Source of the DNA: Massospora cicadina
Lineage: Eukaryota > Entomophthoromycota > Entomophthoromycetes > Entomophthorales > Entomophthoraceae
Length of the DNA stretch: 64,000 nucleotides
Assembly (NCBI GenBank): GCA_022478985.1
Contig: JAKSZP010014860.1
Span: 18,820 to 82,819 of the forward strand
Direction of reading: 5' to 3'
Numbering within the stretch: position 1 is the stretch's first letter; every line of letters begins with the position of its first letter. This document shows positions 12,233 to 24,130 of this stretch, piece by piece. A program made the position numbers and the translations under genes. The notes beneath the pieces were generated by a model, which was not told where the DNA came from, did no database searches, and worked only from the letters and a program-made list of their open reading frames with translations.

Positions 12233-12589
12233 TAGATATCACTTTCAAGCGAATTTAAAAATTACAGAAGAACTAAACAACTCCAAAAACTGACACACAG
12301 TAAAACCCCAATTTCATTTACTCTACCGCCCGCTGTTCCATAATGGGGCAGCGGCAAACCCCCCTAGCATCTTTCACCTAGCGGGAAAACACTTTTGAAC
12401 TAGATTGACCAGCCTTCCAATGCCTCAGGTCAATACGTTCCCCCAAGGGTCTCACCCTCCACCTTGCACGTTCCCAAGTGGTGTCTTGTAGACCCATTGT
12501 GCTCTCCTAAAGCAAGTTGATATTTGGCCTCTGAGTTCCATATGGCAACTTGTTTCCCTACAACAATAAATAAATCATAGAATTAGCCC

Positions 12590-14069
12590 AGACGCTTATG
12601 CAGCCTGCAGGCTTTATCAACTTCCGCCCATACAAGGGGTACTTTGACCTTGGCTTTATCTGAGAAGCTGATGCTGCAATTTAAGCCAAAATTTCTCTGG
12701 TATTCAGGTTTTCCCCATCCCAACTCACTTGCACCCAATTGCTGATGACACCATTCTTTTTTTAGTACTAGATCTGATGACACCATTCTTGTGGTTCAAT
12801 TTTCAGGCTTCCCCACTCACCTCCCCCATAAGACTTTATACAACAAACTAATAAATGGATTGTCAGTATATGGCGCTGACCCCATTCTACGATTTATGGT
12901 TCCCAATGGAGCCAACTGACTTGTTGGCCCTTGCCCTTTGCAACTGTATGCCCAATATCAAATGAAATCGCCATTTTTATTCCCCCTTGCACCGTTGTCC
13001 CCTTTTCCACTGACTACCCTTTCTGGGCCAGAGTAGACAAAAGGCGCAAGATCTGCCCCATTTGTTTCAGCCTGGACCACTTGAAGCGATGCTGCTTCAC
13101 CATAGCCCAAGATGGATCCCACACGCTTGACTCCCCCCATGATGCTCCCATCGCTGACATAAAAACTTTTTTTAAATGGTCACAATCCTCCCTCCTCCTC
13201 CACCCAAAATGGTAGATGCAACTGACACTGATTCATCCAATAAGAAACTTAAATGTCAAACACCCACTCCAACTTCAACTAATCAGGAGCCAGTATGGAC
13301 CCCAGTAAATTAAAAAGACCCACCCACCCACTCATCCCACCTGTATGCCGATCAACCTATCATCTTCAACCAAAATCCCTGGGATTATCTGGAGGAAGTT
13401 GATGATTTGGAGATCCTGTCCCTGATTCAATTGAGGCACCAGGCCTCAAACTATACTTAAACGCAGATTATGCATCTCAATTGCAATTTGGCACTATGCT
13501 CTATGCTTTGATGACAATGATTCTGAAGTGAACACCAACTTACCAAAGGGGCTGTTGCCTCCCCTAATTGTCACCCCCTCTAAAAGGCTGTAGAAAAATC
13601 AGTTTCTGTTTTGGTCGGGGGGATACCCGCCCCTGTCCTTCCCCCCATGAATCAAGTTCATAAAAAAGAATTCCTCTGATTCCACCAAGATGCCAACAAA
13701 GCAATACAAAAAGTTGTGATGATCATAAATTTGGCCAAAAAACTTTTCATTACCAGCAACAACATCGCCACCTTCATCACCCTACCCAAAGTTTGCCTCA
13801 AGGCTGAGAAAGCCCTATCTGAATATATCACCACCCTCCTCATAGCTAAATTTGAGCTGCAAGAACCACTCCACTACCTTGACCCCCATTTTGAGGATGC
13901 ACCCACACCTGTGCTCTCAGCACTCTGCCGTTCACTGTCTGACAAAGAAAAGGAAGATGAGCCTCCCAATCCTCACTCACCACCACCATGGATACATAGT
14001 AGTTTACCGCATCTGACCTTGTTGGATCATTTTAGTTTTATTTTTTATTTTTTGATTTGGTTTGATTGA
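12590..14069 (+). pseudogene. HL2 ORF1 (intact CCHC knuckle, broken frame)
   Basis: Pieces of one protein in successive frames. 12931-13215 carries PFWARVDKRRKICPICFS with a complete C-X2-C-X4-H-X4-C knuckle (CPICFSLDHLKRCC). 13260-13320 carries the EPVWTPVN motif. 13716-14069 carries the C-terminal region with an NIATFITLPK block, LSALCRSLSDKEKEDEPP, then proline-rich residues. The order and motifs match HL1 ORF1. Expected role: nucleic-acid binding in a ribonucleoprotein. Micro-insertion M2 (12743-12790) breaks the N-terminal part. The 5' limit is uncertain. Confidence 0.6.
12743..12790 (-). repeat. M2: 16-nt LINE-tail insertion with 16-bp target duplication
   Basis: TGATGACACCATTCTT occurs at 12743-12758 and again at 12775-12790 without mismatch. 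The 16 nt between read, on the minus strand, GATCTAGTACTAAAAA, the same tail as M1 in the opposite orientation. HL1 has no second copy of the target at the matching place. Confidence 0.8.
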
Positions 14070-14184
14070 TAAGATTGTCTCTTTCTGTTCATTGAATTCT
14101 AGTCTAATATAAGCTTTGCTCCTTAAAGCTTGGTATTGTCTATCACCTGGTCAGCTTGTCGCAGTCAAATAAAATTAAAAGGCT

Positions 14185-15296
14185 ATCACCTGGCCACCTT
14201 TAAATGCTAATGTGAAACTATGCTCAAATTCTTCCACCTTTACCTACCTGCCAAACAATTTCCCTCTTTTCTCTTTACAATGAGAAGTTGCTGAGCTAGT
14301 TTAACTACATTTATCTCTTCAACTTTACCCATGTACTCTAACTCACTGATTTGGGCTCTATCTCCTTCAAATCAGCTAGCAACGCTATCAATCCCAAACG
14401 CCATGAGTTGATTGAAACAAGGCCAAACTATCCACCATTTCCAAATTTAATTAGGACAAATCCCCCACTGAGACAATCATTCAGTCTACTACCAAACTGC
14501 CTTCCAATCAAAATTTAAATAATTATATTGTTGACTCTATGATTTCTTTACAATGTCTGATCTTTGTATCAAAAGCTTTTATAAACTTCCCAGACGCCAT
14601 CTTGAACTCATATGTGGCCAAACTCAAAATTTCTTTACTTTATGTCAACGGGTTAAACAACTCATACACTTTCCCTTTTTCCATTTTTGACTCTTTTTTT
14701 GGTCAGTTTTTTCTAAAACGCTAAGGTTGCTCCCAAAATTTGAGCTGAAGAAGCAGCAAGTTATTAAAGGCCTATAAAGTCAAAAACTGCAACCTAAGTT
14801 CAGTTTGGTTCTCAAGAATTTAGATGTCTAAAAAATTTTACTAACCTTGAATGCCTAACCACAAATAGCTGCCGCTATTTTTAAACTTAACCACCCAATA
14901 TAAACCTTGATGCAAGTCATGGCCTCTTGTTACCGAGACTTTACTTGCCTGTGAACTTACCATAAAAGTTCCTGAGGAAGATGTTGAAAATTTTCCCTGC
15001 ATCATATTGCTTCCTCCATCCCTGGAGCCACTTCTGTACTCAACAACAGTTTCAGTTGAAGATATCTATACAGCTGCTTTAGGCAGCTTTGTTGTAGTTT
15101 TGCATTCCCCCCTCTACTTTGTCATTGCTCCCATCAACCAGAAATTTCAGAGTGCTGCCTAAGTTCCTCTGTCACTTGTCTACCTCAACTCTCAAGTTTG
15201 TGCTATCTCTAACTTGACAAGAATACAAAGATGACTATATTTTGAAACTAAGCCTAAACTGACTACTTTTTATCCCTACACTCATCTCTTCCATCC
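14185..15296 (+). mobile_element. G1 internal region, second unit, part 2
   Basis: Continues G1 after HL2. It matches 8510-9620 of the first unit (CTACCTGCCAAACA, ATTTGGGCTCTA, GTTTCAGTTGAAGATA). It breaks at about 15296, where G2 begins, and resumes at 32587. Confidence 0.6.
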
Positions 15297-15834
15297 AGTC
15301 AGCTCGTCAACCTCAGCTTGCTTAACATGTAAGGCTGACTCACTGCTCACGGTGTCTAATCCATGCATATTAGGCACCAGACAACCTTCTTTAAGGTCAT
15401 AACCATTCTCATAGAGCAAATTCTCCTCTGATGTTACCTTTTGTAGCATTGATTGCTTTTTAATCTCTTTACACATGGCTAAACTCTTGTAGACACAATT
15501 AGACATATTCATTGTGCATTAGCTCTCAGGACTCAACTGAAGCTAATCCAACCTATCCCTTGGCAGCTCAGCTCTAAGCTATCCATGATAGAGAGTCTTC
15601 CTAAACAGAGCAGATTTCGTACTTGTTACTGTATTCTGTATATCTGGTTAATCCAGACTGGTTCTTGCGATTAAATCACTTAAACAAATATAAGAGAAAG
15701 TTTAAAAAGAAAAAAGTTCAGATTCTGTGAAAGGGATTCTTATTAAGATAAAAAGATGATGTTTATTTTATACTTTAAGAGAAATTAAGATATAAAATGG
15801 ATGAAATATTGAAAGTATTTCGGAATATGCGTTT
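15297..15834 (-). pseudogene. G2 second, partial gag and leader beyond the 3' LTR
   Basis: The frame at 15282-15512 shares SEENLLYE, CLVPN and the following VKQAEV block with the gag at 21482-21916 (SEENLFYE, CLVPN, VKRAEV). The leader at 15540-15834 matches 21917-22149. This is a second copy of the 5' end of the element lying downstream of its 3' LTR. It stops abruptly at about 15296. Confidence 0.6.
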
Positions 15835-16523
15835 CAATATGGGGTATATTCAAGATCCCCTAGTCAGACAGCATCTGACTGCTGCTTAAGTCACGTTGTC
15901 CATATAAAAAAATTCTTGTAGCCGTGAGATCCATCACACTGTGGTTATCCCTGAACCTGAAAGTTCAGGTGCCTTTGTACTAGTCCCCTCTTTTGAGGTT
16001 TGAGCCATTAAACCTTCTGTTGATATTGGTTCACTACTAAATTTTTGTGATATCATTCTTGACTTCAAGTTCAAGCGATGGCACTCCTATGGTGCGCCTT
16101 ACATCATGGTATTGAGCAATTCTCAAAATGTTTTGTTTGCCTAATTTAGTATTATCTACTTTCAATACTCAAGTGCTCTTTTTGGTGTAATTTGATCTGC
16201 TCATCATCACATCATCAACGGAATGCAAATTATTTAGGTCCTCCAAAGGTATATAAGGGGTTCAATTTTCATAAAAATTTTCATTGATGACATTGTTTTC
16301 TTAAAGTAAAACTTCTGACTTAAGAGGATAAAAATTACTTTGCATGACATCATCCTGATTTTACTAGAAATTTATTTGCTCCTTTGCACCTATAAAAGAA
16401 CCTTGATCTCCTCCATCTGCGGTGGATTGGTTACTTGTACCTCCATTGGTCTGGGTTTATATTTTAGTCATTCCACTGGTCAAGAGATGATCTTCTACAC
16501 CGTTCACAGCCTCAACTGTGACA
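15835..16523 (-). repeat. G2 LTR (3')
   Basis: On the minus strand it starts TGTCACAG at 16523, just after the purine tract GGGAGGGTAAA. It aligns by eye with 31889-32586 (shared TTCTTGTAGCCGTGAG, TATCCCTGAACCTGAA, GGTATATAAGG). TATATAAGG near 16248-16256 is on the other strand and need not be the promoter. The end facing gag is approximate. Confidence 0.65.
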
Positions 16524-16524
16524 T

Positions 16525-17600
16525 TTACCCTCCCAAGACAAGACCTGAGGAACAACCTGAAGTGGTGGGAAAGTACTCTATTAAATAAAGCATTTTTTTA
16601 TCATCCCAGATGGAGATTTCCACTCCTCTCTTCATCAAGATAGTGGCAGGCCCATTCCAAATGGCCTGTAACTTATTATGTTGTGTGCCTTGCAGGTAAC
16701 AAAACAAAATTTGTCTCCTAGGATAAACCCTGGTAGCTTATTTCGTCATTAACTCCTATCGACTCTTAAAGATTGTTGCTTTAATTTTCTGAAGCCTCTA
16801 ACCAAATCCTTATGAGCTTTTCAGATAAGTTTTGCTGGTAACTTCCAGGCTACAGGTTCTTCCAGTCCGCGGAGATGATCAGTGCTAGGAGAGTCAGCAG
16901 AGCTACCTCTCGTCCCTAAAGAGTTTTAAATTAAGGACATTTCAATCACTTGGTGGTGGCTTGACCAGTAATATAACAACGCTGAGGCAGCAACTGATCC
17001 TATTTCAACTTGTAGGTGTGGGCCATTTTCTTCAAAGTTTCTCCTAAGTTTCCATTTACTCGCTCAACACTTCTATTAAAGTATGAAGTGTAAGGAGTAG
17101 TGAGCTGCTGTTTCACTCCCACTATGTTTATCAGTTTTCTTACCACATATGTGATAAAGTTCTTCCCATTGTTGGGCAGCAAAACTTGAGGGTAACCGTG
17201 TCTCATGATAACTTGGTTGTACAGGAAGCAAGCGGGGTATTTTCAGTGTATGACTTGACCGCTGAGGCCTTGGCCCACTTAGTAAGGTGGTCAATCTTTA
17301 TTAAGATAAACTTGAATCTGCTGGAAGCCTTTGGAAAGGTCCCACCATGTCAATTGATACATTTCTGAAAGGGGCTGTGGGTGGAATTGGCTTAAACTTG
17401 AATTGCTTTTCCAGCGGAAAAAACTTGCACAAGGTATGCACAACTTTAAGGCTTGGTGCACTTCATCTGACATGCACTCCCAGTAGAACCTTTTTTTGAG
17501 GTATATTAGTGTTTTGAGAAATCTTCCGTGGCCCACAAGATTGTGAGCCTCCAGCACTAACTCCATGCAAATGCTAGTCTGGATATATATGTACCACTTG
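16525..17600 (-). pseudogene. G2 integrase
   Basis: Three domains can be read. The N-terminal zinc domain lies at 17291-17566 (HNLVGHG...CIPCASF: histidine pair and cysteine pair, HHCC type). The catalytic core at 17000-17206 carries HGYPQVLLPNNGKNF; the aspartate usual in this block is asparagine. The final glutamate is kept in SVERVNG. The C-terminal part is at 16525-16707 (GTQHNKLQAIWNGPATI). Integrase joins element cDNA to the chromosome. The frames are separate and one catalytic residue is lost, so it is dead. Confidence 0.7.
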
Positions 17601-17639
17601 TTTTGTATCTTCTTCTGTAGATTTCCATCAAAACTCTAA

Positions 17640-19030
17640 ATGTCTTTAGAACATCTCCTCAGGACGCTCTTGAATTCCTCTCTCTAGTCCTTCCAAGCCT
17701 CTTCTGGTAGACTAATTTGGTCAAAGAGGCGATTACTCTTGGGTTCTTGCAAGTGGAACATAAGTAACCTTAATATACCATCCGCGTTGAGTTGTTTATC
17801 TCCTTCTCAATGTATTTTTCTAATATCATATCCTTGAAGGAGTACATCCCAATGGGCAAGGCGTCCATTGGGATCCTTCATTTCTCTCAACCAGTGGAGG
17901 GACGCATGATCTGTGACCATCTTGATATGTACTCCATACTAATAAGGTCTAACGTGTTTGACTGCTCTGATCACTACCAGGCATTCGCGCTCAGTGACTG
18001 TATAGTTCTTCTCTGCTTTTTTTGAAAACTTTAGGGTAGTACTCGATCAGGTGATTCACCTCATCTCCATATAGCTTTGTTAAGATCTCAACAAGTCTAC
18101 GTCACTGGTGTCACTATACAGATAGAATGTAAATTTGAAGTCGGGATGGCCAAGATTGATGCCTCTACCAATAGTTCCTTTAACTCTGAAAAGTCCTGCT
18201 CTTGCTCCAGGCCCCACTCAAACTTCTTCTCCTTAGTAATCAGGTATGTGAGGGGCGCCACCAAGTCCACAAAATGGGGGATGAGCTGTTAGTAGTATCA
18301 CACCATTCTGAGGAACATTTGTATATCCCCCATGCTACTTGGTAGCTGTATTACCAAAATGGCATTCGCCTCCTGTCTTAAGTTTTGATTCCACTTGGGA
18401 TGGTCTCAGGGCCCAAGGACTCTAGCTGTCTCTTAAGGAAGGTACTCTTGCTTTGTTTTAACTTCAAATTTGATGCGCGCAGCCATGTAAAGACCTCCTG
18501 GAGATGCTGCAGATGCTCTTGAAACTTCAAGATGAACACTGTAATTTTGTCAAGTCATATCATACTTGACTTAAATTGCTGAAAATGTGATTTATCGCGT
18601 GCTGGAAGGTAGCAGGGACGTTGTAGAGCCCCTGTGGCATCCTCATGGTCTCAAACAGCCCCTGACTTCTGATCAGAAGCTCACTTATCCTGATCCTTGG
18701 GCGAGAGCTCCATATGCCAGTAGCCACTGGCAAGATCCATTGCTGAAAAGTCGCTCAAGCCACCCAGTTTTTTCAAAACATCATCAATGCGTGGCAATAG
18801 GTACAAATCCTTCTTGTTTATTTTGTTTAGGCGGCGGTAGTCCATGATTACTATACGGGTTTCATCCTTTTTACACACCAGCAACAAAAAATGATGCCCA
18901 TGGGCTCTTCAACAGTATAACCAGCTCTGTTTCGGCCATTTGGTTAAGCTCTTGCTTAATAACTGCGTCCTCTGCTTTGGAGCGGTGATAAATTTAGATT
19001 TGAACGGTATAGCTATATTGGTATTCATCT
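17640..19030 (-). pseudogene. G2 reverse transcriptase and RNase H
   Basis: RT is clearest at 18681-18887: IVIMDYRRLNKINKKDLYLLP, then LSDFSAMDLASGYW, the second and third conserved RT blocks. The catalytic YLDD block near 18550-18590 is decayed to a stop followed by LDK, while the following FQEHLQHLQEVF is normal. RNase H follows at about 17830-18060 with the conserved TDHASLHWL and KDPNGRLAHW pattern readable on the minus strand. The frame is interrupted many times. Confidence 0.7.
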
Positions 19031-19429
19031 TTTGGGCCTTGCCCTTTCATAGGCCATAATTGTTGGAGCCAGTGCTGAAGGTGTCACTAAACTTGTCCAA
19101 AAGTTCATCAAGCTCCTTCTGCTGCTTAGGGGTCACACCCCAAACTCAAGCTCATTAAAACCTCCTACTGCATGGACAAATTCAATCTCTTGGAAATTGG
19201 TCCTTCAGGCTAGTGCTACAATTTGTTCTTTCTCAACTTTGATCAGTTGGGTAGTGATGTTTCATAAAATGATGTTCAACTTTCCAGAACAGGTAGTTTC
19301 ATAGTACCCTTGTATTACTCTGAGCTCTTGTTTGCGGATTCCGTCACAGCTGTATACTTTCATTATGGTGTTAGGCGGAATCCTCATGCTAATTGACAAA
19401 GTCTTAATGCGTTGATCCCCCGGTTGAAC

Positions 19430-20210
19430 CTTTATGCTTTTGCTAACACCCATCGGGAGTCCTTCCTCTGCACTGATTGTAAGCGTTAGCTGCTTTACAC
19501 CTTTCTCAGTAATGGTGTAAAGAATGGGTAGGTAAATTGGTCCGTTTCAACAAAGCATGTACTTTGCTTCCACAGCTTGACATCCTCATTTTTTAAAACC
19601 TGCGGAAGCTGGCAGCTTAATTTGCTCACAGTGCTAGTGGTGAAATAGATCTCCACTTTAATCTCCAAGAGAAGATGTCCTAGATAAGGAGTCATAATGA
19701 TTATTGTCCAAAACCACAACTGGTGCCGTCAGGACCATGCTCCCAAAGCGTAAGTGTAGAAGCGGAATAATCTCCCAAAGCGTGGGTAATGTCAGGTCCT
19801 TCAGTGCAATACTTTACATTGTAGTCAATGTCAGACATAAACTTCAGTTTCTTCATGAGTTTAAAATGAGATGTTGTTAACTGGAGCCCCAGTTTCCATT
19901 GCTGCCAAAACGCGTACCTTCTAGATAATTACTTCCACTTTCATTACACTCTTACCAAAAGGGTTTCCAGTGGTGATAACGTCATTGGAATATCCCTCAA
20001 ACTGTCTGAGAGCAGCAGCGCTAATTTTAGTCTTGACAGTAACTTCACCATATGGTGCCAAATTCTTAAAGGTATCCATAACTAATTGCTCTCTTTCTTC
20101 AGATGAATTGACGACTTGAGTAAGATTATTCGCTTGTGCCAAATAGGCATCATTTGTAGTAGATCTGTTAGTGCCAAAGACTCTCAATTTGGCAGGCACA
20201 GCCACCGCTA
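19430..20210 (-). pseudogene. G2 protease region
   Basis: Near 19870-19900 the minus strand reads AAMETGAPVN, a retropepsin loop in which the catalytic aspartate is replaced by glutamate. An open stretch of 94 residues at 19921-20205 lies upstream with no recognised domain, and a further fragment (19495-19719) lies downstream. The position between gag and RT fits protease. Broken by stops. Confidence 0.5.
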
Positions 20211-20399
20211 GATGCCCCTAACACGTGGTATCCTGAGCTAGCCAAATAAACATCTTTGTGGTCATCTTCATCCTCAGTGTGGAGATCCACCAAGTCGACA
20301 GCATTGGGGCAGCCTCTTTAGTTAGTGTCCTTCTTTTCAGTAGCAAGTAACATAAAATTTTGATAAAAGTTCCTAGGTTGATGGAGCTTGTCGCAGGTA

Positions 20400-21916
20400 A
20401 ACTCTAGACGAGCAAGCATTCAGGAGGTTTTTAATACTTATCATTTAGTTTGCCACCCTTATCATTGGCAACATAAATGGCCTTATTAACTCATCGAGGG
20501 GGAGGAGTAGGCCCCATTGCCTTTCATTCAGCTTTGTACATCCTTAGTATGTCGAGTAACACTTACTTCAGTGCCTTGAGAGACATTGTGCTCTTAATAA
20601 CAAGAGTTATATGAACCTTGAGGTTAGGTTGCATCTCCAATGAACCCAATAAAATGGTTTTTGCAGTAGGAAAATCCATAGTTCCTGTGGTTAAAAATTG
20701 TTGAGCCTTGAGGTAGTAGTGAGAGGCATAATTTGTGACTGACTCATTCTTTCCCAACTTCACTAGGAGGAACTCTTGTTTCATATTCTGGACGTAATGT
20801 TCACTACCGAAATGAGAGGATAATATTCTCCACTTTGGTTAAGATAGTCTAGGTCATATGCTCATGCAAAGGATCTCCTGAGCCTTGCAGCTCATACACC
20901 CTTAATGTAGCGAGACTTTTTTCAATCACTAGCACCATCCATGCTGTTCTCAAAATTTCTGAAGAAACTCATAATTGTTCCTTCTCCAGGTGTGTACATG
21001 TTCTTAAAGTATGGTTTAAAGTTATGAGCTTCTTCAACAGGATTGAATGCACCATGGTCAGCTGAGTAGCAGGTCTGACCGGTGGTGGTACATTTCTTTG
21101 AGCAGCCCACATAGGTGCTCCAATTGAGTTATAGGTCAAGTAGAGGTAGGCTCCGATACAGTATGCATTTGTTTCTTCAAAATTTTATATACTCTTGGCC
21201 ATCTTAAAGAGCATATTGTTGTGCTGCTCCAAGCGCTCTCCATATTCATTCAGAGCAGTAGTGGTTCCACTATTAACTTCTTTGATGAATCCAAGTATTT
21301 CCTAAAATTTTTAAGCGTTGCTTCCAAATTTTGATAATAGGTGATGGTCCTCCTACAATAGATAGTGAGGCAATACGTGCTCTTCTGGCAGTCTCCTTGA
21401 CATGCTCAAGCTCGTTGCATAGATTGTGCACTTCTAATTCCAGAGTACAAAGCCTTGAATAAATTTTATCCTTCTCCTTCACTAGGAGCTTAGAGGAATC
21501 CTCTCTGTAGTATACTTCCATATCTGATTTATAATTAAACTGGTCATTAGAACTCTCATGATCATCACTAGGGCTGATGATGCTTCCCCTATAGTGAGCT
21601 CCACAGTCAGCTTGCTGACCTCAGCTCGTTTAACATATGAGGCTGACTCACTAATTATGGGGTCTACTCCAAGTAGATTAGGCACCAGACAGACTTCACT
21701 AAAATAATAATCTTTCTCATAGAACAAATTCTCCTCTGATGCTACCCCATGTAGCATTGATCGCTTTGAAAACTCTTCATACCCATGGCAAAACTCTTGA
21801 GGGCTCTTAGACATATTCATCATATGTTGGCCCTCAGGACTCAGATGCTGCCAATCCAACCTATACCTTGGCAGCTTGGCTCTAAGGTATCTGAAATAGA
21901 GAGTGTCTTCTTCCAA
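20400..21916 (-). pseudogene. G2 gag
   Basis: Open pieces at 21482-21916 (144 residues, N-terminal), 21273-21521 (predicted coiled-coil-like, many E/K/L: LCTLELEVHNLCNELEHVKE), 20922-21110 and 20563-20784. The last has FLLVKLGKNESVTNYASHYY, typical of the Gypsy capsid-type gag segment before the nucleocapsid. A plausible decayed zinc-knuckle area (CDKLHQP) lies near 20380-20400. Gag builds the particle that packages RNA. Several frameshifts. Confidence 0.6.
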
Positions 21917-22138
21917 CCAGAGCAGCTCTCAGATTGGTTACTTTATTCCATATATTTGATTAATCCCAAAATTGTTACTGGAATTTAATTACTTAAACAA
22001 CTATAAGTGCAAGTAAAAGGCTAAACTTGAGATTCTATGTCAAGGATTATTATTAAATTAGAAAGGAGGATTTTTATTTCATACCTCAAGAGAAAATTCA
22101 AGGTATAAAATAAAATAAAATATTGAAAAGTATCTAGG

Positions 22139-22149
22139 AATATGGGTTT
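22139..22149. repeat. L3 target-site duplication, left copy
   Basis: AATATGGGTTT, repeated exactly at 31889-31899 on the other side of LINE L3. The left G2 LTR junction (about 15826-15836) shows the single, unduplicated site. Confidence 0.85.
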
Positions 22150-22240
22150 AAACTTCTTTTCTTTCCAATTACTATCACTTTTAGTAATATGATTTGATTC
22201 AAACAGAATAATTTAATAATCAACACCAGGAGAGATAAGT

Positions 22241-22916
22241 ATGAATAATAAGGTAAAGAGCTGGGCAAACGCGGTAAAGGGCAGCGGACTCAGACCTGCA
22301 CCACCCAAAGGTACCAAGCGCACAGGTACAAACAAAAATTTTAGCAAAAATAAAAAACCTGAGGTGGCGCCTCCCGCGGGTTTCATCAATTTTTTGGTAA
22401 AATACTGCAGCTATTTGGAAGTATCCCAATTGCAACCACTGTCATTGGTGGAACTCAGGATATGAGTTTTCCTGGGCATGTAACACCAACAATGTGGGAA
22501 AAGTTTGGCAAATCCCAACAAAAAATTTTCCTGCTCGCGGTGTACTTAATAACTCATACTATCTGCAGAGGTTGGGTAGATCTTGGGTTCAAAACTGTGG
22601 AAGAAGCGAACAAAGCAGTGAAGGTCAGAGTGGTACTTGACCTTCCTGACAGACAGCAATTGGTCCCAACCAAACGCACCCATTGGACTAAATCCAAAGA
22701 CATTTTTATAATTTTTGACTATCTTATGACCACACTGGCACACACAGTAGTCAAAAGACATCTCCGAGAAGGCTTGGAAGCCTATAAAGAAATTAAACAA
22801 TTTGAAATGCAATGATTCCAGCTAATGCAAACCCTTAGCATGGGGAAGGCAATAGAAATAATTTCACCAAACCAGGATGTAGTAGAGGATATTACACAAA
22901 TCCCCCACATTGCATC
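22241..22916 (+). pseudogene. L3 ORF1, 5' part
   Basis: Two overlapping frames (22241-22465 and 22462-22815) together match L2 ORF1. Shared features are SWANAVKGSGLRPA at the start, QPLSLVE, then RVVLDLPDRQQLVPTKRTHW and VVKRHLREGLEAY. These correspond to the region upstream of the zinc knuckle, probably an RNA-recognition-like fold, though I infer that only from position. The protein is cut at 22916 by G3 and resumes at 27426. Confidence 0.65.
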
Positions 22917-23258
22917 TGTTGAGTTTTTGGGTTTGGCTTCAGAGGGTTGGTTCCTCTTTAGATGCGGAATGGAGCTTTGTGCATCTATTGTGTGAGGACA
23001 ATAGACAGGATGGTGATTATAATCTAAAATATAGCTTTTTGGTAGCACTTAAATCATATACCCTTAATTTACTTGGACAATGGCACGCCACCCTGATCCT
23101 ACTGATCCCAAGTAAATACTGACTAATATAAAGTAAAATACTAATACAAAAAAGTTTATAAGTTAAATTATAAACACAGGTCTAGTAGTTGAATATATTT
23201 TATTAGTGTCAACCTAAGGGTTATTTATAGGGTTCAATGTTCACAACATCTTACCTAT

Positions 23259-24130
23259 TGTCAGACATTCTCCTTCTCAACTTAAGAAAAAGAATGTTGG
23301 AGGTATTAGTGCTCCCAAATCTGCTACCATGATTGGCCCATCTCCTGCCCAATCATCATAATAATATTGTAGTTAACAATGATATGAGTACCAAAGGTGG
23401 AAAAACCTTAGTGGATTCTCGGTAGAATCCTAACTATCAGAAAAATATGGTTTATCACAAAAATCAGCTTAAAAAGGTAATAACTAATAATAGGATTACT
23501 CCAACTTCTCAGCCAAATTTGAGGTGTTCAATATTGCACAGATTTGAACCTCCACAAGGTAAGAAGATTTTACCCGTTGATGATTGGGTGCAAATTAACC
23601 AAACATTACTTCTCAGATCTGACCTCTCCTGAGGTGAGAAGATTTTACCCATCAATGATTGGGTATGAATTAACCAATCATTACCACATGAGTCTGACCA
23701 CCGCTGAGGTGAGAAGATTTTACTCAATGATGATAGGGTGCAATTTAGCCAATCATTACCACACAAGTCTGACCACCGCCAAGGTGAAAATATTTTACTC
23801 ACTGGTGATTGGATACAATTCATCAATTGTTACCACATGGGTCAGTTTTGCCTTAAAAAATTCACCTTTAATCTGATAGGCCTAAAGCCTATATTTCCCA
23901 ATTTAGATAACTCAGCTTTGTATACTTTTGCCTCAAATACCCATGGTCTCAAAATCTGAACTAGCTTAAATAGGAAAAACTAGTATTGAGAAGGGGACCT
24001 TTCTTGGTTTGGCCCCACTTAAAACAATAAAAAACATAAAAACTTTAACAAAGCGATATTTTATACTTTTATTAAAAGTAAGATTCTCACTCTGAGAAAA
24101 TATTTGTGGCATCCATTGGTGGATCCCACA
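23259..24130. mobile_element. S2 solo LTR
   Basis: An 872-bp block starting TGTCAGACATT and ending TCCCACA, inserted in the G3 LTR. The flanks are CCTAT (23254-23258) and CCCAT (24131-24135), a one-mismatch 5-bp duplication; the other G3 LTR has CCAAT at the empty site. Same family as S1. It contains the 75-bp tandem repeats. Confidence 0.7.
23545..23844. repeat. 75-bp minisatellite, four units
   Basis: Four head-to-tail units starting at 23545, 23620, 23695 and 23770, each exactly 75 bp, with a shared core AAGATTTTA and GATTGG. Being 25 codons, the array stays open on both strands: a plus frame with VRRFYP repeated and a minus frame with KIFSPQ repeated. No other sign of a gene. S1 lacks the array. 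Confidence 0.85.

Larger units (their letters stand above)
12233..14184 (+). mobile_element. HL2, second ORF1-only LINE-like element
   Basis: Inserted in the second G1 unit. The left flank (AGCTACCACCAGTCTGC, about 12216-12232) and right flank (GGCTATCACCTGGCC, from about 14180) are diverged copies of one target. The first G1 unit at about 8490 shows the empty site. The order matches HL1: GC-rich leader with GGGGCAGC, ORF1, then the TGGTCAGC...AAATAAA end. No endonuclease or RT. Two copies with the same ends argue for a defined non-autonomous family. Boundaries are good to about 10 bp. Confidence 0.6.

Noticed and set aside
23545..23844. CRISPR-like array
   Set aside because: Units are contiguous 75-bp tandem repeats without unique spacers, in a fungal-type LTR.
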